From positions 1 to 64,000 of the forward strand of contig BDDC01000334.1 of NCBI GenBank assembly GCA_001662425.1: a DNA stretch of 64,000 bases, read 5' to 3'. The notes beneath the pieces are model-generated. The model saw only the letters and a list, made by a program, of their open reading frames with translations. It had not been told where the DNA came from and did not search any database. The position numbers were made by a program, and so were the translations under genes. This document shows positions 22,501 to 33,602 of this stretch, piece by piece; within the stretch, counting starts at the first letter, position 1; each line of letters begins with the position of its first letter. Origin of the DNA: Chlamydomonas sphaeroides (Eukaryota > Chlorophyta > Chlorophyceae > Chlamydomonadales > Chlamydomonadaceae).

Positions 22501-25500
22501 CAGGCGTGGCGCCGATGCCTGCCGCCGTGCCTGCCGCCGCAGCTGCGATGCGCTCAGGGCATGTAGGGCTCGCAAGCGACTCGGCGGGCTCGGCCCTTGG
22601 GCCCAGGGCCGTGCGCCTCTCTGCCGCTGGGACCGCAGCGGCCAGCGCTTGGCTGCTGGCCAAGATGCCAGCGGCGCAAAAGGTAGGCCGCCCCACCGCT
22701 GCCTGCTTTGAAGTCCCTGCCGCGCTGGGAGGCGTGGTCGCTGTTGGCGCAGGCGCAGGCGCAGCGGCTGCCGGCGCCGTCGGGCTTAGTGCTGGGGCTG
22801 CCAGGGCCGCCGCCGCGAGCGCAGGGCGGCGGCCCGGCCTGAAGAGACCCGACACCGTGCGGGGGCCGGCGCGGGTCCAGCCGGGGGCGGGGGCGCCCGA
22901 GCCGGAGCCGCCGGCCGCAGTCGCAGCCGCGCCGCCCAGTACCGGACCTGAGACCAGTCGTCGCAGCGCGGGCAGTCCTCGGCCGCTGCCTCTGTCACCG
23001 CTGCTGCTGCCGCCGCTGCCGCCGGCAGCGCCATAGCCGGCAGGCAGGGACGCGGCGCGCGGCGCAGCCAGCCTGGCGTGTCGGGCGCCCTCCCCCACGT
23101 CCTCCTCCTCATTGTCCTCGTCGTCCTCCTCGTCCTCTGCACGCCGCCGCCCTCCTTCCCCCCGCTCCTCCTCGCCGTACAGGCTGTAGGCACAGCCATC
23201 CGCCGCCACACACGAGTCGTCATACCACTGCGAGGGGCCGGGGAGGCCGCACCGCCGCCGCCTGCCGCCGTCTTCCTCCTCCTCGTCCTCCTCCTCCTCT
23301 TCCACCTCCTCCTCCTCCTCGTCCCCGTCATCACCGCCGTCGTACTGCGGGATGTGGGGCGGCGGCGGCGGCGGCCGCCACTGGTGCTGCGGCGGCGGTG
23401 GCTGCGGCTGCGGCGGCTGCGGCGGCTGCGGCGGCTGCGGCTGCGGCAGCTGGAGCTGGAGCTCGAGCTGGGGCTGGGGCTGCGCTAGGGCGTGGGGCTG
23501 GGGCTGTGCCGGGGCGTGGGGAAGCGATTGCGGCGGGGGCTGTGCCGGGGCGTGGGGCGGCGGCGGCCGCCAGGGCTGGGCATGTGCGGCATGGCTTGCC
23601 CACGGCTGGGGCTGGGGCTTGGCATGGGGCGGCTGCTGGTGGGGAGGTCGCCAGAGGGGCGCCGAGCCGCCGGAGCCGCCGTGGGCAGGAGGATGGGCCG
23701 GGGCCGGCTGCCAAGGCTGCTGCGGCGGTGGCGGCGCGGGCATGGCCCAGCGCCGCTGCGGCGGCGGCTGATCTGGCACAGGAAGCAGCGCCGCGGCCTG
23801 CGGTTGCGCTAGCGCCGGCTGGTGTTGCGGTGGCGGCTGCGGAGGCTGCGGCGGTGGCGGCTCAGCCCAGGATGGGCCCGGCCCCGGCTGGCCGTGGGTC
23901 TGCAGCCGCTGCAGCTGCTCCCAGGCGCTCACCAGAGGCGGCGGCGGCGGCGCGGCTGTTTGGGCCCCCGATGGGCCTTCACCGAGCGTGGATCCCTCAG
24001 CTGAGGCCGGCCAGGCGCTGCCGGGAGCGGCGGCGGTGCCGGGCAGCTGCGGCGGCCGCTGACCTGCTACCTTGGCAGCTGGCGATAGCGTCAGCGGAAC
24101 GGGCGAGCGCCGGCGCGCCGGCGGCGACGCCAGAGCTTGGGCGCTACCGCCGCCGCCGGAGCGCCGCCGGCCGGCGCTGCCCTGGCGGCGACCCGCCGAC
24201 GGCGGCGTCCCCAGCCCGCCCACGCCAGCGGCGGTCGGGGCCGACGGCGACATCCCAATGCGGGGCTGCTTGATGGGCCGGCCCGGCGTCAACGCCGCCT
24301 CGTCGCCGCTGCTGTCGCTGATGGGGTCGGCGTCGGCTCCCCCGGGCCGTGGCGGCCGGCGGGCCGGCGGCGGTGGCGGCAGCGCTGGCACCAATGCGGC
24401 CGCCGCCGCCGCTGGGGCTACCGCCGCCGTGGCCGTTGTGGCTGGAGGCCGTGCATCGTTGCTGGCGCCATCAATGACTAGCCTCTGGCGGTTCGCTGGC
24501 CCAGCGTCGACCCATGACGACGGCTCAGGGTGGTGTGGGCCCTGGACCAGGGCCGGGCTCGTCGCCGCCGGCAGCTCCGATTGCGGCATAGGCGGTTGTG
24601 GTGGCGGTTGGTGGGGCATGGGCTGTTCGCACACACCAAACGGCGCGGAGCCCGGCCAGCCGCTGCTGGCGGCGGCGGCACCGACGGGTGCCATGGGAGC
24701 AGCGACAACAGACCCTAATGCCGCGGCGCCCTCGTTGGCCGTGGTTGTGGCGGTGACGGTGGCCGGGACCATCTGCGTGGACTGGCCGCCTGACAGCAAT
24801 GGTGGCGGCGGCGGCAGTGCGGACAGAGAGGCGGGGATAGGGTCAGAAGCGGTGGCTGGCACCACAACGGAGCCGTCGGTGTGGCGCTGGCTGCCGCCAA
24901 GGGGCTGCAATGGAGGCCAGGTTGTTGCGGCTGGAGGCGGCTGCAGAGACGGCGGAGAGCTGCCGACCAACGGTACGGCGGCGGCGACCGCTGCTAGCTG
25001 GCCTGGCGGCGGTGTGTTGTCCCCGCTGGGCTCGCCAAGCCCTGGCTCTGGCAGCAGCGGAGAGGCGCGCCGAGGGAGTCCGGTGGTAGGGGAGCGGCGG
25101 CGCTGGGGCTGCTGCTCCGCCGGCAGCGACAGCAGGTCCTCCAGGTCGGGCAGGCCGGCGGGCTGCTGCTGCTGATAATGATGATGACCGTACTGCATCG
25201 CACTGTACGGCAGCTCGTCGTACGGCGGCGGCGGGGCCTCGACGTCGTAGGGCCGCGGCGCAGGCGGCACCCAGGGCATCGGTCGCTGCGAGGGCGGCCG
25301 GCCCGGGTCGCAGCCCGGCCAGTCCGGCGGAGCTCCGACTGCCGGCTCCGCATCGGCCTCTTCCATCTCGTCTGCCAGAGCGAGCAGCCCGTCGCCCTCA
25401 TCGTCCCCCTCCTCGCCGAGCTCACGGCCAGGGGAGAGGTCCTCATGCTCGGCACGGCCGAAGCATCCGGCGCCGTCCAGCCCGTCGCTGCCGCCCGCAT

Positions 25501-28500
25501 CCCCGGGATCGTCGTTGTCGGGGCCGTCGGCCTCGCGAGCGGCCTCGGCCTCCTCCGCCAGCGCCTCGGCCTCAAGCTCCGCCGCCAGCTCCAGCAGCGC
25601 TTCGGCGTCGCCGTCGCCGTCGGCGTCATCGGCGGCGTCGGCGCCGCCGCCGCCGCCAGGCAGGCGCTCCGCTCGCCCACCGAAGCCCTCGTCACCGCTG
25701 CTGCTGCCGCTGCCGCTGTCCCCTGGCCCGCCCGGGTCGTATGCGTGTGACGGCCCAGGGGCGCCGCCGGGCGGAGGTTGCGCCGGGTGGGCCCGGCGGC
25801 GCCGCCGCTCGAGTTGCCGCTGCCGCCGCCGCTCCTGGAGCCGCTGCAGCGCCTGTGTGTCCACGAGCTGCGCCGGATCCAGATCCCCGGGATCGAGATC
25901 TAGGCCAGGATCATCCGGATCTGCATCCAGGTCATCGGAATTTTCGAGATCCGAGTCCAGCATCTCGTATGTCGGGCCCCCGGTGCCCGCGGCGCCGCTA
26001 GCGCCACCGCCGTCAGCCGCGGGGCTGAGGCGGAGGACCAGACTGGCACTGCCGCCTGCGCCACTGCCGCTGGCACTGCCGCAGCCGTCTGCACCTCCGT
26101 GACCCGACTGCCACTGCATGAGAGCACTTGGACCTCTCGGCGGCAGCGACGACGGCGGCGTGCCGCCGCTGGGCCCCGCCGCCGCAAGGCGGGCCTGCCA
26201 CGCGGCACCACCGCCGCCGGCAGCCAGCTGCGAAGCGCCGGCCTGGGACAGCCTCAGCTGCTGCCGCCGCCGCCAGGCCGCTGAGGGGTGCAGCTGCGAC
26301 GCCACGAACTCAACCACGACCGGGATGTCGCCGCCGGCTCGCGCCGCCGCTGGCGTCGAGGCCGGCCAACCCGGGGCCTGCGACGGCAGCGGCGTCGCGA
26401 GCTGCCGCCGCTGACGGCGCCGCTGGCTGAGTGCGGCCAACGCCGCCAGGCCCTCGCCGTCGGCGTCGGCGCCGGCGCCGGCGCCGTCACCGACGCCGCC
26501 GCCCTGATGAGCTGGCGGCGCCGCCAGTCCAGGCGAGGCCAGCCCAGCCCCGGTCTCGAAGCCACCCTGGGCTGCTCGCAGCGCGCCCTGGCTGGGCCGC
26601 TTGCTAGGAGGCGCCAGGCCGGGGCCCTGGCTGGTGCCCTGCGACGGCGTCCCGCCGCCAGCGACGGCGCCGTCTCCAGCACGGCTGCGGCGGTGGCGGC
26701 CGCCAGAGGGCCACACGGAGGCGTTAGCGGGCTGAGAGGCCAGCAGCAGCGCGCCGCGAGGGCCGGCGGCGCCGTCGGGGCCAGCGCCAGCTGCACCGGG
26801 CGTCGGCGCCGCCGCTGGCGGCCGCACGCCAGCCGGCGCCGGGGTGAAGAAGGACGGCGGCGGCGGCGGTGTTGCCGTGGCGGCGGCGCCAGGACCACCC
26901 GCGAAGGTGGGCGGCGGCGGTGTGGCGCCGAAGCCGCGCCAGGCGGCGGCCTCCGCTTGGCGCACCTGGGGCGCTGCCGGCGGCGGCGTAGCGTGACCGG
27001 CGGCCGCGGCTGGCACGCCTTGGCCGTCGCCCCCATGTTGCGTAGCGCCCGGTGGCCGCCAGGGCCGCAGGGGAGAGTCGAGCGGCTCGCCCTGTCTGTC
27101 AACGGGAGCACCATCCTCCTGCATCGCGTCATGGGGCCTTGCTGCTGCAACCTGGGGCTGCGGATGCGGCTGCGGATGCGAATGTGACGCCGGGGCCTGA
27201 GGCTGAGCCGGCGCAGGGGCCAGGGCTGCAGGCGGCACAGCGGCTGGCGCGGCCCTTGGGTCGCCGGCGACGGCGCCGCCGGCCCCTTCCGCCGGTCCTT
27301 CCGCCGCCGGCCCCTCCGCCCCCGCCTGCCGCCGGCGCTGCTCCTCCAGCAGCCGCCAGTGCTCCTCCGCCACGGTCTGAGGCAGATGGCACAGGCACAG
27401 TCACACGTGTCGCGGTGAGTGCCGCCACCAACCCATGTCTACCCCTCCTGCGGCCCCTGTATCCCGCGGACCGAGCACAATCCCCCGGCAAGCCCCTTGC
27501 CCAGCGCCCCCCTGCGTGTCCCTATCGCCTCCCTGCATGATCCAGGTACGCAGCCCAGCGCCTGCCTGCCCGGCCACCCAGGCGGCTCGAGCCAGCGCGC
27601 CCACCCCGCCCTGCGCTGCACCAACCCTTCCGCTGCCCCCTGCCTCCCCCCATGCCTACCCGGTACTCGGCCCGCACCGCCTCCACCGCGGGGCACAGCG
27701 GCGCCGGGCTGCGGGGCGGCGAGGCCGGCCGCTCCGGCAGAGCGCCTCCGCCCCGCGCCTCCTCCTCCTCCCACATGGGCACCAGGCTCTGCAGCAGCCG
27801 CTGGCTGGGCGCCGCCTCCTCCAGCCGGGTGCGCACCGCCTGGCTCGTCGCAAGGACGGGAGGGCGGGCGGGTGGGTGGGTGGGAGAGGGACAATGGGTG
27901 CGTGTGTGTCGTGAAGCGCCTGCCTGCGTCCCATCCGGGATGGGCGGCGGATGAGAGGGATGCCGCCCTGAGCGCTGGCATGCAGCGGTCCCGGGCGCAC
28001 GCGCCTCGTCGACCCACCTCGCGCCTGTTGAGGATGTCGTGCACCACCGCGTCGCACTCCAGCAGGCAGCTGCTCTGGCGGCCGGGCGGCCTGAGGTCGG
28101 GGAGTGGGGTCGGGGAGGCAGGGGCGCGTGGGTACCCTCTGGCGCGGGAGGGTACGGCACGCAGGGCGGAGAGGCCCGCTCGCTTGCGCAGGCGCACTGT
28201 CTCGGCCGTGGGAGCAAGCCAACATGCAAGGCCGGCTCACCAGGCCCCGCCTCGCTGCACGGGCTCCCCTCAGGCAGAGGCCGGGCAGGCAGCCAGGAGT
28301 CGCACGGTGGTGCAGGCCACCCTGCTGGACGACTCCCTCAGCAGCCCCGCACCTCGCCTCGCGCCTTCGCCGCAGCACCCGCCGCTAGGCCGCCGCACCT
28401 GACCCTGCTGGGCAGCGCAGCGCCCGACCAGGTCCAGGCCGCCGGCGTGGTGTGCCGCGTCCACAGCATGCCCTCCACACGCCGCCGCAGCTCGCTGCGA

Positions 28501-30547
28501 GCCTGCGAGCCGCCGCCGCCGCTGCTGCCATCGCCGCCGGGCGTAGTCGCGCCACCGCCGCCGCCAGCGCCCTGTGACGCGCCGGCGGCGGCGGCCGCCG
28601 CCGCGGCAGCTGCCGCCGCCGCCATCGCGCGTCGGTCCCGTGGCGTCTGCGTCGGCGGCGGAAGATCCCCGCTGCCGGCGCTCCCGTCGCCGGCGCTGCG
28701 CCCGCCGGTCTGAGCCTGCTGTCCCTCGTCCGCATCCTCCACCTCCTCTGCCAGCTCGCAGCCCGGACCCGGCCCAGGCCGCAGCAGGCGCTCCCAGCCC
28801 AGCGGCGGCGGCGCGGCGCGGGCCGGCAGCTCGCCCCGGAACAGCACCCTGTCGAGGCGCACCAGGCCCATGCCCAGCAGATTAAAGTCGATCTGGTGGG
28901 GCGGAATGAGTGGAGCGGAAAGAGGAAGCAACGTCACAAGGAGCGAGTGGAGAGGGTGCCAGAGGAATGGTGGGGGGGTGTGCGCGCTGGCATCAGAGGA
29001 GGGGTGGCCGGCGAGTTTCGGGGCGGGAGCGGAGTGCCCAGCCCCAGTCGTCACGTGAGGGCCCCATGCCCTGCGCTGCCCCTGCTCCCCTCCCGAGCCT
29101 CCCTTCCCGTCCCTCGCGGTGGCACCTTCCACTCCCCTGGCGCCGCACCTTGAACTGCAGCAGGAAGGGGATGTGGCTCTCGTGCGGCTGCAGCCGGACG
29201 CCCAGCACCGCGCCACCCGCCAGCAGCGTCGCCACGCGGCCCACATCGGAGGGGTTGTAGCTGGGAGGCCGAGGCGGCAGCAGCAGAGGCGTGGGGGCGC
29301 ACATGCCGTGACCTCGCGAGGCTGCCACACCGCGGACATGTACGTGCATGCCGGCCCCGCGCCAGCCGCATCCCGGCCGTACAGTACAACGCCGTACTCA
29401 CAGTACGACCTTGATGTACAGCTGCTCGTCCAGGTGGTAGCCGTAGAAGGGCCGACCCCGCACCAGCTGCAGCGCGTGCACCACCTGGGGGCGGCGGGTA
29501 CGGGTTGCACGGGTTATACGGGACGTACGGCAGAGGCCGCAGGGTGCACGGCCGCAGCGCCGGCATTGCCCACAGCCCCGAACACAGTTGCCGCAGCAGC
29601 AGCAGCAGCAGCAGCCACCTGCCAGCGCCCACCTGCCGAGGCGCCTTGACCGTGGCCGCGCCGGGGTCCCCTCCCGCCGCCTGCCCCTGGGCCTGGCCCT
29701 GGCCCTGGCCCTGGCCTGGGAAGCCGCTGGCCCGGAAGGCCGTTTCGATGGCTAGGGCCATGCGGCGGAGGGCCACCGAGGCTGCGGGTGGGGGAGGCAG
29801 GCGAGTTGGTGGCAGTGGGCACCAGAGGGGGTGGGCGCACGCACCAGGCGCACGCAGGCAGCGCGCCGAGGCAGGTGTGGGAGGAAGGGCGCGGACAGGG
29901 CCGCCGGCCTGGCCCATGAAGCGGCGTCTGACTCTGGCCTGTGGCTGGGGCTCACCCTCACGCGGTGAGGAGGGCAGGCTCTCGTCATAGGGGACGTAGA
30001 AGTAGGGAAAGGCCTGCGGGCAGGGGACCATCCGGTTCAGCAGGCGGTGCCACATGCAGGACGAGGCGCCGGCCATCGCAGAGTACGCTATTGGCTGTGC
30101 CGATGACCTCGGCCTCGAACTCCGAATGACAGCAGCCAGCGCCAGGAATACAGAGGGGCGCACGGGGCATAGCACGCACAGCACGGACGGCGGAGCTACG
30201 TGGCCTGGGCCCCGGCTTCTTGACTCCAGGGCGCGCCTGCAGGCCCAGTTGTGGCCACTTGCTGGATGTGAGAACCATATGACTGCTAGCTGGCGCACCC
30301 GGTGTACGTGAACGCAGGCCTTTTGGCCAGCTGGTGTGGCGCCGAAGATGCGGATGACGGGGACCTGCTCCACGGCCGTCCCCTCAAGCGAGCTGAAGCA
30401 GTAGTCGATGTGCGGTACCGGCGGGGCCATGTAGTAATCTATGCTGACCAGCCGCACGATAAAGGGCACGCTGAAGGGCACGCCGAGCAAGTCGGCAGCA
30501 GCATGCAACGGTGCGGCCATCCTTGCCGGTCGCGTGGAGCTGGTCAA
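9139..30547 (-). CDS. REV3: DNA polymerase zeta catalytic subunit REV3, giant form
   Basis: B-family polymerase that extends from mismatched or damaged primer ends in translesion synthesis, working with REV7 in the nucleus. A 31-exon model on the minus strand keeps phase throughout and gives about 4,960 residues from the Met at 30547 (or about 4,951 from the Met at 30520). The N-terminal domain shows DYYMAPP, FGATPAGQK and FPYFYVPYDE. A conserved block EPFYSDPRDVPARP/REF follows the low-complexity region. The polymerase core shows motif A DFQSLYPSMVIAYNLC (first Asp about 4301), motif B ARQFGLKMIANVSYGYT and motif C YGDTDSMF (about 4497). The tail carries two cysteine clusters. The exonuclease-like domain lacks the acidic motif I pair (VAVEVVAA), as in other REV3 proteins. 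Animal and plant REV3 proteins are about 1,900-3,100 residues; the excess lies in exons 9, 10 and 12. Identity is very secure; hidden introns in the giant exons are possible. Confidence 0.93.
9722..9783. repeat. CA-rich microsatellite in REV3 intron 30
   Basis: Runs of CACACACA interrupted by CGTTCTGTTC lie between exons 30 and 31 of REV3. A plain microsatellite. Confidence 0.8.
10691..10720. repeat. 10-bp tandem repeat GTGGAGGCGA, three units
   Basis: Three exact GTGGAGGCGA units inside the intron after REV3 exon 27, followed by two GGCAACGTG-like units. Confidence 0.8.
10785..14187 (-). other. REV3: REV3 exons 18-27: polymerase core
   Basis: Exons: 14187-14067, 13883-13712, 13528-13326, 13082-12987, 12761-12597, 12304-12137, 11876-11784, 11553-11458, 11345-11260, 10921-10785. 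They spell TFGIDFFSVLSRGSQYRVES, motif A, SPNGVAFMPHK/VRPGVLPRML, motif B, motif C, HPCILQTKKRYVGFAYES, ETVRRDGCPAVSKLLEESL, QWTKILSNRVSLQDFIFAKE and GERVPYVIVYGEPG. All catalytic carboxylates expected of an active B-family polymerase are present. The intron after exon 21 has a GC donor. Confidence 0.88.
12762..12986 (-). other. GC-AG intron in REV3 (between exons 21 and 22)
   Basis: Protein continuity with the family (SDK joined to VLLRVLNARQ) requires splicing at AAG/GCACGG and CCCCAG/GTCCTG. No GT donor near the required point restores the frame. GC donors are a known minor class of U2 introns, though the context here is weak. Confidence 0.65.
14428..14510. repeat. CCCTGCCCTC tandem repeat in a REV3 intron
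   Basis: About eight imperfect 10-bp units of CCTGCCCTCC occupy the part of REV3 intron 17 next to the exon 17 donor. Slippage-prone simple DNA. Confidence 0.8.
14516..16371 (-). other. REV3: REV3 exons 13-17: exonuclease-like domain
   Basis: Exons: 16371-16262, 16029-15684, 15463-15272, 15000-14811, 14627-14516. The joined reading includes LTAVAVEVVAANRG, DSVC/AICLSVLEDG, LDPDLILGWELQRGSLGWL, GRILLNLWRVLAGELKLGRY and KLDLLGRTAEMAR. The acceptor of exon 13 is the least certain; the one chosen keeps phase 0. The fold is the B-family 3'-5' exonuclease without catalytic acidic residues, a REV3 hallmark. Confidence 0.8.
16503..21596 (-). other. REV3: REV3 exons 10-12: second low-complexity block with a conserved island
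   Basis: Exon 10 is 21596-18381 (1,072 codons, Ala/Pro/Ser/Thr-rich). Exon 11 is 18215-18157 and encodes EPFYSDPRDVPARPPVFAG, a block conserved in REV3. Exon 12 is 17991-16503, starting REFRIPCWDDVPPFHPG and then low complexity. The conserved island between two non-conserved exons shows the low-complexity DNA really is part of this gene and not a separate locus. Confidence 0.8.
19726..19808 (-). repeat. 24-bp coding minisatellite in REV3 exon 10
   Basis: Three exact 24-bp units plus part of a fourth, each encoding eight residues of Ala and Thr (TATAATTA-type register) on the minus strand. The period is a multiple of three, so copy-number change keeps the frame. Confidence 0.8.
21794..27376 (-). 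other. REV3: REV3 exon 9: 5.58-kb low-complexity exon
   Basis: 1,861 codons without a stop, bounded by an acceptor (CTCAG/ACCGTG) and a donor (CCG/GTGAGG), both phase 0. Composition is mostly Ala, Pro, Gly, Ser and Gln, with Gln/Pro-rich runs, an Asp-rich stretch (DLDADPDDPGLDLDPGDL) and a Glu/Asp-rich run. It replaces the poorly conserved central region of other REV3 proteins. The opposite strand is also open for long stretches; that is a by-product of base composition. Confidence 0.75.
27660..30547 (-). other. REV3: REV3 exons 1-8: N-terminal domain
   Basis: Exons on the minus strand: 30547-30299, 30013-29956, 29781-29633, 29484-29402, 29260-29149, 28892-28399, 28090-28018, 27839-27660. 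The joins give continuous REV3 family sequence: VHVHR/AFPYFYVPYDE, KAPRQ/VVHALQLV, IKVVL/YNPSDVGRV, FLLQFK/IDFNLLGMGLV, and GRQSSCLLECDAVVHDILNR. Exon 2 has two phase-equivalent donors (29962 or 29956). A CAG-repeat run (about 29590-29617) sits in intron 3. Confidence 0.85.
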
Positions 30548-31456
30548 GAGCAGTGCTAGATGGCATGTTAGTCAAGTTGTCGAGGATTTCATCGGGTTGC
30601 CTCCTGGTCGTGAGGCAGCTCGTGGGATTCCCGCGCGTCGCGCTCGGCAGCGGAGTTGCCGATGCTGACACATTGGCGCTAAGCTATGTAAGTCTAGTTC
30701 TGTGTGCATAGCGATTGACCGCTGGCGGTCAGGACTCTCGACTCTGCTAAGAAGCGGGGGTTGTACCATGGGTCGCAGCGGTGTTCCTGCTCAGCTGCCC
30801 GGCAGTACTGTTGGGGCCGCATCGCAAGCCCCTGCTCAAGCGGGCACCTGATTGCTTCCCTCGGTCGTGCCAGCTCTGACCTGGGGCAGGGACGGCGGGG
30901 TGCGGTAGATTGTCGCAGGGCCCGGCGTGGCTCGGAGGCTGGAGCTTTAAAGGAGAACAGCGGCTACGGGGGCCGGGAGGCAGGGGGGGCGTTGGCAGGG
31001 GCGTGGTGTGCGTCTCGCAGGACTGTGGGGTGTACTTTGACGAGTGAGCGGAGCAAGCTGGTGGCGGGGCTGGGCAGTCTGGGGGGCCCAGGGGAGACTT
31101 TCCTGAAGTGTCCTGCTGGGTGCGGTGTTGGGGATGTGGCCGGGCGAGTAGGATTGTGTGCGGAGTGAGTAGCGTAGACTATGAGAAGGCCAGCGAGAGG
31201 CAGCCGGGCTGTGCATTCGACGGGGGAGACCCGCAGGGTTCGCGACGCCCAGCCTGTTCACGCGTGCCTCAACCCTTCGGCCCTCTTCGGCCGCGGCATC
31301 TCTGAACATAAATGTGGAAATAACTCACACACATCACTGCCATAGGCTATAATCGGCAGACATATGCGGATGCCAAGCGGAAACTCCTTGCCTGAGGCTT
31401 GCGACTGGTGTTCACACATCATTTGCATGCAAAGTTAGCCGTACTCGGCAGCTACT
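30548..31456. other. Divergent 5' region between REV3 and family copy 2
   Basis: The two genes are transcribed away from each other, so this 0.9-kb stretch should hold both promoters. It also holds the decayed inverted REV3 fragment. AT-richer DNA (GAACATAAATGTGGAAATAA, about 31304-31323) lies about 140 bp before the copy 2 ATG. I see no clear TATA box. Confidence 0.5.
30921..31152 (+). pseudogene. Decayed inverted copy of the REV3 3' end
   Basis: Reading on the plus strand, this matches the last part of REV3 exon 31 (minus strand, about 9139-9395). Shared blocks are CGGCG(T/C)GGCTCGGAGGCTGG, GACTGTGGGGTGTACTTTGA, GAGCGGAGCAAGCTGG and ATGTGGCCGGGCGAGTAGG with its stop. A duplicated ACGAGT and other indels break the frame. 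It sits just upstream of the REV3 start in opposite orientation. Confidence 0.8.
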
Positions 31457-33602
31457 ATGCCGGGCGCGGCCAAGCGAGCGCGGCGCAATTCTGGTAGCGA
31501 TGCCCAGAACAGCAAGGGCGCGCAAGCCGGGCCCTCGCAGCAGCCTGCAGACCCCGCTGGCACATCGGCGTCGCTTTTCGCCTCGCTGCAGCCCGAGCTG
31601 CTGCGGCACGTCGCATCCTTCCTGCTGGCTTGCAACGACACCGCCAACCAGGTGCCCTGCTGCCTGCGCCTCGTGAACAAGGCCACGGCCGCCGCGTTGC
31701 GGGACCCGCAGCACACCACCATCCGCGCATTCGACAGGGCGTCCTTCAAGCCCGTGCCTGAGGCGGCGCTGCTGGCCTCCTGGACGCGTGACGGCGGCGC
31801 AGCTGCCAAGCGGCTTAACCGCCCACGCCGGAGGCAGCTCGTGCAGCTCGCGGCCGCCACCGGCAGCGTGTCCTGCGTCAAGGCCCTGCTGCGCTCCGTG
31901 GGTCTGCCGCTGTCGGTGCATGTGCTCCAGGGCGCCGCCCGTGCGGGCCATCTCGACCTGCTGCGCTGGGCCCTGCAGCGCACTCGCGATGTGGACGAAG
32001 CCGCGCTAAAGGCCGCCCTGGTCCAGGCGGCGCAAGGCGGCCATACGACCGTGTGCGAATGGCTGCTGGACAACGGCGCGCCGCAGACCGTGGCCATGTT
32101 GGCTGCTGGGCTCGCTGCCGAGTGCGGCCACGTCGCGATGGCGCGGGCGCTGTGGCAGCGTACCGAGCAAGGCTTGGCCGGGTGCATCACCCTGGTCATC
32201 AGCGCAGCGCGGGGCTTTCGGCTGCCAGCTCTGCAGGAGGTGCTGGCGGAGTGGCTGCCCGTCGGCGCAGAGGCGCAGCTGCCGCGCGCCTTGAAAGTGG
32301 TCGTCCTAGCCTCCGCCGCCGCCAGCCCCACGCCCGACTGGGCTGCGAAGGCAAAGTGTCTCAAGGCGCGGGGCTACCCGCTGTCGGGAGGCGACATTGT
32401 GCTCGTCGCTAGTGCCTATGTCGAAGGGCCGCTCGAGCGGCTGGCTTGGCTCGAGGCGCGCGGCTACGAGGTCAGCTCCCTTGCCGCCTGCTTTGCCGCC
32501 AACATGGCCGTCAGGAGGGGCAACGACGCCGTGCTGCGCTTCCTGCTGGGGCTTGACGGCGGACCCTGCCGGCTGAGCCCTGAGGACATGGCGGCCTGGC
32601 GGCCGATCCAAGCCGATCTGATGGAGGCAGCAATGGAGGATCACGCGGCGGTGCTGCAGTCGCTGGTGGAGCTGGGTGCTGGCTCCGCACTGCTCGAGGA
32701 TCCCGGCGTGCTCTTGCAGGCTGGCCTCTCGGGCGCCGCCCGGTCCTTCGCCGTGCTTGCCAGCCTGCTCCCTGGCCTGCTGCCTGGAACACCCGGTGGC
32801 CAGGCGGCGGAGCAGCAGCCAGTGGCCGGCGCGGCAGGCGGCGAGGGCGACGGACAGCCAGCGGCAGCGGAGCAGCCTCCGGGGGGCGGCGACGGCCAGC
32901 CGGTAGCAGCGGAGCTGGGTGAGAGCTTCGCAGCGGCGGCCGGGGCGTTGGGCAGGGAAGTACTCGAGAGCTACCAGCCAGCGGAGGGGCACTGGAACTT
33001 AACTGCCTACATCGGCGCTGCGAGCAATGGCGACTGTGAGGCAATGGAGTGGCTGGCGGAGCAAGGCGTCCCGTGTTCGCGTGTAAGTCGCTTGGCGCAT
33101 GGGCCGGCGGAGGCTAGTGTAGGTTGAGGTGTGGTCCAACTGACCGGATGTGCGTTCCGCCTGACGGCCTGTCTCACAGTAATGGGTGTTGGTGCTGATA
33201 CCAGTTGCTGCTGCCTCCGAAAATGGCGTGTCTTGTGCGTGCCCCGAGCGACAGGCGCACATCGCGATGTTCTTATACGACAGGGCAGTAGTCCCAAGGG
33301 ATGTCCCCCTGCTGGACTGCCTGCTCCGCCTGGGGCTGCCCTTCGGCAAGGTCGGGAATGCCGTCTTCGCCAAGGCGGCCGCCTTCGCGCCGCTGCCGAC
33401 GCTGCAGCGGATGCTGGATGCCGGCTGCCCCGTGGACTGGGAGGCCGCGCTGGCGGCGGCGCGGCAGCGGCAGCAGGACGGCGAGGGCGAGGAGCCGGGC
33501 GAGGGCGGTGCGGAGGTGGTGGCGTGGCTGCAGGAGCAGCGGCGGCAGTCGGCGTGGGTGCGCGGAGGCCGGCTGCGGGCGAGGGCCGGGGGCAGGCGCT
33601 GA
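31457..33602 (+). CDS. F-box-like/ankyrin-like repeat protein, copy 2 (intact)
   Basis: Exons 31457-33082 and 33255-33602 (donor CGT/GTAAGT, acceptor CGACAG/GCGCAC, phase 0) give 657 residues. A basic N-terminus (KRARR) suggests a nuclear signal. Residues about 41-85 form an F-box-like segment (LFASLQPELLRHVASFLL, NQVPCCLRLVNKATAAAL). Then come ankyrin-like helix pairs (ARAGHLDLLRWALQRTRDV; QGGHTTVCEWLLDNGAP; VRRGNDAVLRFLLGLDGG), a Gln/Ala/Gly-rich block at about 435-500, and a C-terminal exon with AAAFAPLPTLQRMLDAGCPVDW. The intron carries stops, so splicing is required. In known families such proteins are substrate adaptors, but the repeats are divergent and partners cannot be inferred. Gene existence is secure; F-box versus another helical N-domain is not. 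Confidence 0.75.
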
